34,175 nt of DNA, from assembly GCA_025351185.1 (NCBI GenBank), contig JANXWJ010000063.1, positions 1 through 34,175 of the forward strand, given 5' to 3'. Under the pieces are notes generated by a model that saw only the letters and a list, made by a program, of their open reading frames with translations, was not told where the DNA came from and ran no database searches. Both the position numbers and the translations under genes were made by a program. This document shows positions 14,174 to 23,600 of this stretch, piece by piece (within the stretch, counting starts at the first letter, position 1; each line of letters begins with the position of its first letter). This stretch comes from Candidatus Nanopelagicales bacterium. GTDB taxonomy: Bacteria > Actinomycetota > Actinomycetes > S36-B12 > CAIYMF01.

Positions 14174-15796
14174 GTGAATCTCGTCGTGCGCAACGCGCGC
14201 ATCTGGACCGGTGACCGCACCAACCCGTGGGCGACCACGCTCGCGATCCGCGATGGCCGGATCACGGCCGTCGGAAATGCCGACGACGTGACCGACGTGG
14301 GTCGCGACTCGGTCGAGATCGATGCAGACGGGCATTTCGTGATGCCGGGGGTCGTGGACAGCCACAACCACATCCGGCTCGGCTCGGGCGACAGCGCCGT
14401 GCAGCTCGCCGGAGCGACCTCGCTCGACGAGGTCCGGGCACGCATCGGTGCCTGGCTGGCGCAGCATCCGGAGTCCACCTGGGTCTACGGAGAGGGCTTC
14501 GACTATTCCGCGCTCCCCGGTGGGCGCCGGCCCCGCGCAGTGGACCTCGACGGCGCCACCGGCGGTCGACCCGCCATGCTGCTCGACTACAGCGTGCACT
14601 CGGCGTGGTTCAACCGCGAGGCACTGCGCGAGCTGGGTATCGGGCGCGGCACCACTCGGGTGCCCTACGGCACCGTCGAGCTCGACGACCGCACCGGAGA
14701 TCCGACCGGCTACCTCAGCGACTTCGCGACGTACGGTCTCTCTCGAGCAGGCCTCGCGGCCCTCGAGTCGGTCGTGCCCGCGTTCGAACTCGGCGCACAG
14801 TACGCCCGCGTGCGCGCGGGTCTGCGGATGGCCGCCCGCTTCGGCATCACGACGGTGGTCGAGCCGCAGAACTCCCTCGACGACCTGCGCCTCTTCGACC
14901 GGGCACGTGACGAGGGCGACCTGCACGCGCGCGTCATCGCCGCCCTGTTCCACCCGGTGGGGACCACCGACGCCGACCTCGACGAGTTCGCGGCCGCGTC
15001 ATCGGCGTATGACGACGAATGGCTGCGGGCGGGGCCGATCAAGCTCTACATCGACGACATCATCGAGCCGCACACGGCGGCGATGCTCGAGCCGTATGCC
15101 AACCGGCCCGACACCCGCGGGCACACCTACTACGACTCCACCGAGTTCGGCGATCTGGTCGCGCGACTCGATGCCCGGGGCTTCCAGTGCTTCGTGCACG
15201 CGACCGGTGATCGAGGCAACCAGGTCGTGCTCGACGCCTTCGCGCACGCGCAACGGGTCAACGGTGTCCGCGACAGCCGGCACCAGATCGTGCACGTCGA
15301 ATGCCTCGATGCGGCCGACATCGGCCGCTTCGCCGAACTCGGCGTGGTCGCGTGCATGCAGCCGCGGCACTGCGCACCTGAGATCGTGTCGGAGTGGCGG
15401 GCCAACGTCGGTGCCGACCGCGAGCGCTATGCGTGGCCGATGCGCAGCCTGGTGGACTCCGGTGCGGCCGTGGCGTTCTCCAGCGACTGGAACGTCGCGG
15501 AGATGGATCCGATGATCGGCATCTACACCGCGCTGACGCGTGCGTCTCTCGACGGCACCAGGTCCTGGGTGCCGCAGGAGTGCGTCGACATCGATACCGC
15601 GCTGCGGGCCTACACCTCGGTCGGAGCCTGGGCGAACTTCAGCGATCACGACCGAGGGACGCTCTCCCCCGGGCGGCTCGGCGACCTCGTCATGCTCTCC
15701 CAGAACCCCTTCGAGGTAGAGCCCGCAGCCCTCCTCGAGACCACAGCGCTGCTCACGGTCGTCGGCGGCAATCCCGTCCATGACGGCCGCACCTGA
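14174..15796 (+). CDS. YtcJ-like metal-dependent amidohydrolase
   Basis: A 540-residue protein. GTG 14174 has AGGGAAG about 6 bp upstream, and the sequence after it opens like the family (NARIWTGD). It is of the amidohydrolase superfamily, YtcJ/AepA/N-substituted-formamide-deformylase group. Metal ligands in order are DSHNH (His64, His66), the IKLYID lysine near 290, FVHATGD (His342), HVEC (His374) and SSDWNV (Asp near 438). The family hydrolyses C-N bonds of amides and related compounds in the cytoplasm; the substrate here is unknown. Its position opposite the PotD-like gene and beside agmatine deiminase suggests action on an amide or guanidino/polyamine derivative, which is inference. It converges on the TetR gene, with 22 bp between stops. 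Confidence 0.9.
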   Translation: MNLVVRNARIWTGDRTNPWATTLAIRDGRITAVGNADDVTDVGRDSVEIDADGHFVMPGVVDSHNHIRLGSGDSAVQLAGATSLDEVRARIGAWLAQHPESTWVYGEGFDYSALPGGRRPRAVDLDGATGGRPAMLLDYSVHSAWFNREALRELGIGRGTTRVPYGTVELDDRTGDPTGYLSDFATYGLSRAGLAALESVVPAFELGAQYARVRAGLRMAARFGITTVVEPQNSLDDLRLFDRARDEGDLHARVIAALFHPVGTTDADLDEFAAASSAYDDEWLRAGPIKLYIDDIIEPHTAAMLEPYANRPDTRGHTYYDSTEFGDLVARLDARGFQCFVHATGDRGNQVVLDAFAHAQRVNGVRDSRHQIVHVECLDAADIGRFAELGVVACMQPRHCAPEIVSEWRANVGADRERYAWPMRSLVDSGAAVAFSSDWNVAEMDPMIGIYTALTRASLDGTRSWVPQECVDIDTALRAYTSVGAWANFSDHDRGTLSPGRLGDLVMLSQNPFEVEPAALLETTALLTVVGGNPVHDGRT

Positions 15797-15818
15797 GATC
15801 TCACGAGAGGGACGGGGG

Positions 15819-16439
15819 TCAGGCAGGGGTGAGCTGGGCTCGGGCACTGGCCCTGAGCAGCTTCATCATCTTCGCTCGGGTGATCACGGGTGACTCGAGG
15901 GTCACCTGGATCGAGAGGCCGTCGACGATCGACGACAGGAGCAGTGCATCCTGGTCCGGGTTGGTCGATGCGAACACTCCCTGCGCGACGCCGTAACGGA
16001 TCGCGTCGGTGAGGATGTCGCGCCAGCGCGCGTCGAGCTCGTCGTGTACCCGGGCGACATCGACGTCGAGCGCCGACTCCAGCCACAGCTGGAACCACAG
16101 CACCCATCCGGGGTCGCGCGGCCCTGATGCCGCTGCCGTGTCGAGGAGCTTGTCGAGCCGCTTCCACGGGTCGCGGATCCGGGCCAGGGTCGCCTCGACG
16201 GCGGTCCAGTGCCGGTCCTCGTTGGCCGTGATCGCGCGCATGAGCAGCTCGATCTTCGAGGGGAAGTAGTAGCTCACGTGGCCGACACTCATGCCCGCGA
16301 TGGCTGCGACATCAGACATCCGCACGTTGGCGAGCCCACGCTCGGCGATCGCCTGCGCCGCCGCCTCCACCACGAGCGCCTCGCGCTCCTTGCCCTTGGC
16401 CCGACGGGCTGTCACGTGATCCTCCAACGCCTGAGGCAT
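15819..16439 (-). CDS. TetR-family transcriptional regulator
   Basis: A 206-residue protein from ATG 16439, preceded by GGGTGAG; GTG 16415 is an alternative. Residues about 22-70 form the TetR DNA-binding domain (AIAERGLANVRMSDVAAIAGMSVGHVSYYFPSKIELL), with the characteristic Y-Y-F-x-S-K after the recognition helix. The C-terminal half is a BetI/TetR_C_6-like ligand domain (WFQLWLESA, LLLSSIVDGLSIQ). It lies 43 bp after the agmatine deiminase stop on the same strand and is probably co-transcribed. The likely targets are the palindrome at 17535-17557 and its degenerate copy near 14126-14140. If so, it represses its own operon until a polyamine-type ligand binds. Confidence 0.92.
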   Translation of the reverse strand: MPQALEDHVTARRAKGKEREALVVEAAAQAIAERGLANVRMSDVAAIAGMSVGHVSYYFPSKIELLMRAITANEDRHWTAVEATLARIRDPWKRLDKLLDTAAASGPRDPGWVLWFQLWLESALDVDVARVHDELDARWRDILTDAIRYGVAQGVFASTNPDQDALLLSSIVDGLSIQVTLESPVITRAKMMKLLRASARAQLTPA

Positions 16440-16482
16440 CTCACCCTAGCGATGCGCACGGATCACCCCGAGCGACGACGCG

Positions 16483-17529
16483 TCAGAGCACCGAGAGATC
16501 GACGCCACGAGGGATCTGCTGGGTGATGCAGTGCGGCCCGCCGCCGCCGAACGCCAGCGTCGCACCCGGCACCCCCACGACGACACGGTCGGGGTGGAGC
16601 TCGGCAAGACGAGCGAGCGCTGGAGCGTCGTCGGTGCTGCCGTCGACGGGCACGATGACGGCACCGTTGGCGAGATAGTGGTTGGCGTAGGACACGGTGG
16701 TCTGGGTGCCCGGATCGAGCAGCGCGACCTCGAGCGTGCGACCCCGTGCATCTACGACGGCCAGCAGCGCAGCGAGGTTGTCGCGACCGCGGTCCGTGTC
16801 GGGCGACCCCGGATCGGTGGGCGCTTCGAGCAGCACGCGGCCAGGCCCGACGTACTGCGCGACACCGTCGATGTGCCCGTCGGTGCCTGCCGGACCGACA
16901 TCGAGGCTGTGGCCGTACGGCAGCCAGATCACGGTGGTAGCGCCGAGATAGTCGCGCAGACCGGCGTCGAGCATCTGGCGCGACCAGGTCGGGTTGCGGT
17001 TGGGATTGAGCAGGCACTGCTCGGTCGTGAGCACCGTGCCCTCGCCATCGACGAGGAAGGCCCCGCCCTCGAGCACGAACGGTGCGTGGATGACCTCGAG
17101 ATCGAGCCGCTCACCCACGAGGCCCGCCAGCCGGGCATCGTCGTCGTGCGGCTGCCAACGGTTGCCCCAGGCGTTGAACCCAAAGCTGACGACGGCGACG
17201 GTGCCGCTCTGGTCACGGACGAAGATCGGTCCGCTGTCACGCGCCCACGAGTCGTTGATCGGGATCTCGAGCGCCGTCACTCCAGGCCCGCAGAGCTCCT
17301 GCACGATCGCCCCGAGACCAGGAGAACACACCATGACGACCGGCTCGTACGCCGCGATCGCCCGAGCAACGGCGGCGTAGTCACGGGTGGCATCGTCGAG
17401 GCGGTCACCCCACAGCTCGCTACGAGAAGGCCACTGCATGAGGCACCCCGCGTGCTCCTCCCACTCCGCCGGCATCGAGAAGCCGCGAGCAGCCGGACTG
17501 AGCACAGCGGTGGCGCGATCCTGATCCAT
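16483..17529 (-). CDS. aguA: Agmatine deiminase
   Basis: A 348-residue protein, typical for the family. It converts agmatine plus water to N-carbamoylputrescine and ammonia in the cytoplasm. Motifs in order are WPSRSELWG at 33-41, NDSWARDSGP at 92-101, LEGGAFLVDGEGT at 153-165, RNPTWSRQ at 178-185, GTDGHID at 215-221 and the catalytic-Cys region GGPHCITQQIP with Cys334. ATG 17529 has no Shine-Dalgarno site, but the predicted transcription start falls on that A, so the mRNA is probably leaderless. A TTG at 17553 in the same frame is less likely because it lies inside the promoter and operator. It heads an operon with the TetR gene. No N-carbamoylputrescine amidohydrolase is seen. A related peptidylarginine-deiminase-type guanidine hydrolase is a less likely alternative. 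Confidence 0.93.
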   Translation of the reverse strand: MDQDRATAVLSPAARGFSMPAEWEEHAGCLMQWPSRSELWGDRLDDATRDYAAVARAIAAYEPVVMVCSPGLGAIVQELCGPGVTALEIPINDSWARDSGPIFVRDQSGTVAVVSFGFNAWGNRWQPHDDDARLAGLVGERLDLEVIHAPFVLEGGAFLVDGEGTVLTTEQCLLNPNRNPTWSRQMLDAGLRDYLGATTVIWLPYGHSLDVGPAGTDGHIDGVAQYVGPGRVLLEAPTDPGSPDTDRGRDNLAALLAVVDARGRTLEVALLDPGTQTTVSYANHYLANGAVIVPVDGSTDDAPALARLAELHPDRVVVGVPGATLAFGGGGPHCITQQIPRGVDLSVL

Positions 17530-17564
17530 GGGAAAATCTTGGATGTAATCCAAGATTGAGTCAA
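17529..17564 (-). promoter_or_regulatory. Agmatine deiminase promoter with perfect palindromic operator and leaderless start
   Basis: On the minus strand, TTGACT (17564-17559) and CAAGAT (17541-17536) are separated by 17 bp, and the initiating A of ATG lies 7 bases past the -10. The perfect inverted repeat AATCTTGGAT / ATCCAAGATT (17535-17544 and 17548-17557, 3-base centre) covers the spacer and the -10. This is the geometry of a repressor operator, most simply for the adjacent TetR protein. Confidence 0.65.
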
Positions 17565-17612
17565 GCCGTCACTGATCGTCCGCGCCGTGCGGGGTCAGCG
17601 GATGGTGTGGAG

Positions 17613-20600
17613 TCAGCGGGTCGTGCGACGACGAGGCAGCGCGACGAGAAGGAGCACGCCGCCGACGAGGAGGGCGAGGGCCCAGGTGAGCTCACCGGGG
17701 ATGTCGGCGCCGGTCTGCGGGTGGTGCCCACCGTTGCCACCAGGCGTGCCGCCGTTGCCGCCGTCACCACCGTTGCCGCCACCACCGCCGCCCGGAGGCG
17801 CCGCGAGGACGACGACGGGGGCTGCACTGGCATTGTTCGACGGGGTCGGGTCCGTGGTGCTCGAAGCGACGGTGGCGTGGTTGACCATCGGCCCGGCCGT
17901 CGCCGGAGCGCGGACGACGAGGGAGATGCGCGGAGCGGTCGCACCGTTGGCCAGGAGCGCGCGGGTGCAGGTCACCGAGACGTTGCCGGTGCTGGTGCAG
18001 GTCCAGCCCGAGCCGGTAGCCGACACGAATGTCACACCCGCGGGGAGGGTGTCGACCATGACCAGCGACACCGCATCGTCGGGTCCGGCGTTGGAGACCG
18101 AGATCGCGTAGGTGACCGCGGTGCCCGCGACGACGGTCGCAGGTCCGGTCTTGACGATCGAGAGGTCGGCAGACCCGGCCACCTGCGTCGGCGCCGACGC
18201 CGTGTTGTTGTCCGGTGTCGGGTCCGGCGTGGCCGAGGCCACCGTCGCGGTGTTGAGCAGTGCCGTCGAGCCGACCGCCGCCGTGACCACGACAGTGATC
18301 ACGCTCGACGATCCGGATGCGAGCGCAGGGGTGGCGCAGGTGACGGTCGTGGTGACGGTGGTGCAGGTCCACCCCGTACCCGTCGCCGACACGAAGGTCA
18401 CGGCACCCGGCAAGGTGTCGACCACGGCGAGGTCGACGGCGTTCGACGGGCCGGCGTTGCTCACCCTGAGGGTGTAGGTGATCGCACCGCCGCTGTCGAC
18501 GTGGGCGGGCCCGGTCTTGACGATGGAGAGATCGGCCGAGGGCGTCACGAGCGCGGGCACCGACGAGGTGTTGTTGGTCGGGTCCGGGTCAGCCGTCGTC
18601 GAGGAGACGGATGCGGTGTTCGACAGCGCAGCAGCCTGGGACGGGGCGGTCACGACGACGGTGATGGCCGGTGCACTCGTCCCGGAGGCGAGGGCGGCGC
18701 GGGTGCACGAGACCGACGTGCTGCCGACGTGCGTGCAGGTCCACCCTGTGCCCGTCGCCGACCCGAACGTCACGCCGGCGGGCAAGGTGTCGGTGACCGT
18801 GATGGCGGAGGCGCTGGATGGGCCGGCGTTGGCGACGACGAGGGAATAGCTGATCGCCCCACCCGCGACGACCGTGGCGGGGCCGGTCTTGGTGATCGAC
18901 AGGTCAGCGACAGCCGACACGGTGGTGCTCGCCGAGTCGGTGTTATCGGTCGGGTCGGGATCCGCCGTGCTGCTCGACACGCTCGCGGTGTTGGTGAGCG
19001 TCGTGGCCTGAGCGGGTGCTGTCACGACGACAGTGATCACCGGTGCCGCAGCGCCGGTCGCGAGAGTCGGGAACGTGCACGAGACCGACGTGCTGGCGAC
19101 GTTGGTGCACGTCCACCCGGTACCTGCGGCCGAGACGAAGGTGACGCCTGCGGGCAGGGTGTCGGTCACGGTCAGCGCCGTCGCGGCCGACGGCCCGGCG
19201 CTGGCGACCGCGAGGGTGTAGGTCACCGCACCGTTGGCCACCACGGTCGCCGGGCCCGACTTGCGGATCGACAGGTCGGCCGAGGCCGTGACGCCCGTGC
19301 TGGCGGTGTCGGTGTTGTTGGTCGCATCGGGGTCCGCGGTGGTGCTGGCGACGCTCGCGGTGTTGGTCAGGGTGGTCGCCTGGGCGGGCGCGGTGACGAC
19401 CACGGTGATGGTCGGTGCGGTGGCACCTGCCGCAAGGGCGGGACGGGTGCAGGTGATCGAGGCGTTGCCCGCGTTGGCGCAGGTCCAGCCGGTGCCCACA
19501 GCCGACACGAACGTCACGCCCGCGGGCAGCGTGTCGGTGACCGCGGGCGCTGCGGCGTCGGACGGGCCGGCATTGGCCACGGCCAGGGTGTACGTCGTAG
19601 CCCCGCCCGCCGTCACGGTCACCGGACCGGACTTCACGATCGAGAGGTCGGCCGAGGCGGAGACACCCGTGGTGACGAACGAGCTGTTGTTTCTTGGATC
19701 AGGGTCGGACGTCGTGCTCGCGACGGCAGCGGAGTTGGTGAGCGACGTGGCCTGCGACGGCGCGGTCACGACGACCGTGATCGTCGGCGCCGTGACGCCG
19801 GTCGAGAGCGCGGGCCGGGTGCAGGTGAGCGATGAGCTGCCCGTGCTGGTGCACGTCCACCCTGCACCGGCTGCGGAGACGAACGTGACGCCCGCCGGCA
19901 GGGTGTCGGTGACTGAGACGTTGGCCGCGTGGGACGGCCCGGCGTTGGCCACGTCGAGCGTGTAGGTCACCACGCCGGCTGCGGTGACGGTCGGAGGACC
20001 GGCCTTGACGATCGAGAGGTCAGCGGAGGCTCCGACGGCCGTGGTCGCCGACGAGCTGTTGTCGGTCGGGTCGGGGTCGGCCGTCGTGCTCGCGACGCTC
20101 GCCGCGTTGGTCAGCGACGCTGCCTGGGCCGGAGCAGCCACCACCACCGTGATCGACGGTGCGGCCGCGCCGGATGCAAGCGTGGGCAGGGTGCACGTGA
20201 CCGACACGTTGCCCGTGTTGATGCACACCCAGCCAGTGCCGGCGGCCGAGACGAAGGTGACGCCGGCGGGCATCGTATCGGTCACCGACACGTTCGCGGC
20301 ATCGGACGGGCCGGCGTTGGAGACGGCCAGCGTGTAGGTCACAGCACCCGATGCAGTCACGGTGCCGGGGCCGCTCTTGCGGATCGAGAGGTCCGCCGAC
20401 GCCGTCACGGCGGTGGTCACCGTGTCGGTGTTGTTGGTGGCATCGGGGTCGGCGGTCGTGCTGGCGACGCTCGCTGCGTTCGACAACGAGGCGGCCTGCG
20501 CCGGCGCCGTCACGACCACGGTGATGGTCGGTGCGGTGGCTCCGGTGGCGAGAGCCGGCCGCGTGCACGAGACCGAGGTGCTGGCCACGTGCGTGCACGT

Positions 20601-23600
20601 CCATCCGGTGCCGGCAGCCGATACGAAGGTGACGCCCGCGGGCAGCGTGTCGGTCACCGTGAGGTTGGCGGCGTCGGAGGGGCCGGCGTTGGCGACGACG
20701 AGGGTGTAGGTGACCGCACCGGATGCGGTCACGGTCGCCGGGCCGGACTTGAGGATCGACAGGTCGGCCGAGGCCGTGACGGCCGTGGTCGCGGTGCCGG
20801 TGTTGTTGGCCGGGTTGGGGTCGGCGGTGGTGCTGGCGACACTGGCCGAGTTGGTCAGCGACGTCGCCTGTGCCGGTGCGCCGACCACGACGGTGATCAC
20901 TGGGGCGATCGCACCTGCGACGAGGGCTGGCCGGGTGCACGTGACAGTGGCGTTGCCGGCATTCGTGCAGGTCCATCCGGCACCTGCGGCCGACACGAAC
21001 GTGACACCAGCGGGGAGCGTATCGGTGACGCTGACGTTGGCGGCATCCGACGGTCCGGCGTTGGTGACGGTGAGGGTGTAGGTCACGGTGCCGCCGGCGA
21101 CGACGGTTGCAGGCCCGCTCTTGACCAGTGACAGGTCGGCCGACGCCGTGACGGCAGTCGTGACCGAGGAGCTGTTGTTGGCCGGGTCGGGGTCAGCAGT
21201 GGTCGAGGCGACCGACACGGCGTTGGTCAGGGTCGTGGCCTGAGCAGGAGCGGTCACCACGACAGTGACGGTCGGTGCCGTCGCCCCGGTGACGAGCGCC
21301 GGGCGGGTGCAGGAGACCGAGGTGTTGCCGGTGTTGGTGCAGGTCCACCCGGTGCCCACGGCCGAGACGAACGTGACGCCGGCGGGCAGGGTGTCGGTGA
21401 CCGTGAGGCTGGCTGCATCGGACGGTCCGACGTTGGCGACGACCAGGGAGTAGGTCACGGCGCCGCCGGCGACCACCGTGACCGGGCCGGTCTTGGTGAT
21501 CGAGAGGTCGGCCGATGCCGTGACCGCGGTCGTCGTGCTCGAGGCGTTGTTGGCCGCGTTGGGGTCGGCGGTCGTGCTGGCGACCGATGCGGAGTTGGTG
21601 AGCGACGCCGCCTGAGGCGGTGCCGTCACGACCACCGTGATGGTCGGCGCGGTCGTCCCCGTCACGAGCGCCGGGCGCGTGCACGACACCGAGGTGTTGC
21701 CCGTGTTGGTGCAGGTCCACCCCGCGCCCGTGGCGGAGACGAACGTGACTCCGGCTGGCAGCGTGTCGGTGACGGTCAGGTTGGCCGCGTCCGAGGGCCC
21801 GCCGTTGACGACCACGAGGGAGTAGGTCACCGCACTGTTGGCCGTCACAGTGGCAGGGCCGGTCTTGGTGATCGAGAGGTCGGCCGACGCCGTCACGCCG
21901 GTCGTCACCGAGGATCTGTTGTTGGCCGGGTTGGGGTCCGGGGTGGTGCTCGCGATGCTCGCGGAGTTGGTGAGCGACGCCGCCTGTGCCGGCACGGTCA
22001 CGACCACGGTGATGGTCGGTGCTGTCGCCGCGGCGACCAGCGCCGGACGCGTGCACGACACCGAGGTGTTGCCCGTGCTGGTGCAGGCCCAGCCGGTGCC
22101 GGTGGCGGCGACGAACGTGACTCCGGCGGGCAGCGTGTCGGTCATGACGAGCGTCGCGGCATCCGACGGTCCGACGTTGGCGACGACGAGGCCATAGGTG
22201 ACCGTGCCGGTCGCAGAGACCGTGACCGGCCCCGACTTGGTGATCGACAGGTCTGCCGACGCACCGACCGCCGTGGTCGCGCTCGAGGTGTTGTTGGCGG
22301 CGTCGGGGTCTGGCGTGGTGCTCGCGACGGACGCGGTGTTGGTCAGCGACGCCGACTGACCCGGCGCGGTCACGACAACGGTGATGGTCGGCGCGGTGGC
22401 GCCCGATGCCAGGGCGGCGCGGGTGCAGGACACCGAGGTGTTGCCGGCGTTGGTGCAGACCCAGCCCGTTCCGGTCGCCGAACCGAACGTGATTCCCGCC
22501 GGCAGCGTGTCGGACACCGTGAGCGCGGCGGCCGACGAGGGGCCGACGTTGGCGACGACCAAGGAGTAGGACACCGTCCCGCCTGCGACCACGGACGCGG
22601 GACCGGTCTTGGTCATCGACAGGTCGGCGGACGTCGTGACCGCGGTGGTGGCGCTCGCCGTGTTGTTGGCGGCGTTGGGGTCAGCCGTGGTCGCGCTCAC
22701 CACGGCCGTGTCGGTCAGGGTGGCAGCGCCTGCGGGTGCCGTGACGACGACGGTGATCGCAGGGGCGGCGGTGGCGGTGACCAGCGCGGGACGGGTGCAG
22801 GTCACCGAGACGTTGCCGGTGTTGGTGCAGGTCCATCCCGTACCCGTCGCCGACACGAACGTGATGCCGGCGGGCAGGGTGTCGGTCACGCTGAGCGCCG
22901 CGGCGTCCGACGGGCCGGCGTTGCTCACGGTGAGCACGTAGGTCACGGTGCTGCTCGCGACCGCCGTGACCGGGCCGGTCTTGGTGATCGAGAGGTCGGC
23001 GGACGCGGACACCGTGGTCGCCGCGGTGGCGGTGTTGTTCGCGGCGTTGGGGTCGGCCGTGGTGCTGGCGACGCTCGCGGAGTTGGTGAGCGTCGTGGCC
23101 TGGGCGGGTGCGGTCACGACCACCGTGATGGTGGGAGCGGTCGCCCCGGCGGCGAGGGCCGCGCGGGTGCACGACACGGAGGTGTTGCCGGTGTTGGTGC
23201 ACGTCCACCCGGTGCCGGCGGCCGACGCGAACGTCACTCCGGCAGGCAGCGTGTCGGTCACCGTGAGCCCCGCGGCGTCCGAAGGGCCGACGTTGGCGAC
23301 CACCAGAGAGTAGGAGGCGTTGCCACCGGCTACGACCGTGGCAGGACCGGTCTTGGCGATCGACAGGTCGGCGGACCCGGTGACGCCGGTCGTCACCGAC
23401 GAGCTGTTGTTGGCCGAGTTGGGGTCAGCGGTGGTGCTCGACACAGACGCGGAGTTGGTGAGCGACGTCGCCTGCGGGGGTGCGTTGATGACGACCGTGA
23501 TGGTCGGCGCGGTGGCTCCGGTCGCGAGGGTGGGGCGGGTGCAGGTGACCGAGACGTTGCCGGCGTTGGTGCAGGTCCATCCCGTGCCCGCAGCCGAGAC

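Noticed and set aside
15794-15803. TGAGATCTCA palindrome at the amidohydrolase stop as an operator
   Set aside because: A 10-bp palindrome at a convergent 3' end has no promoter nearby and is within chance expectation.
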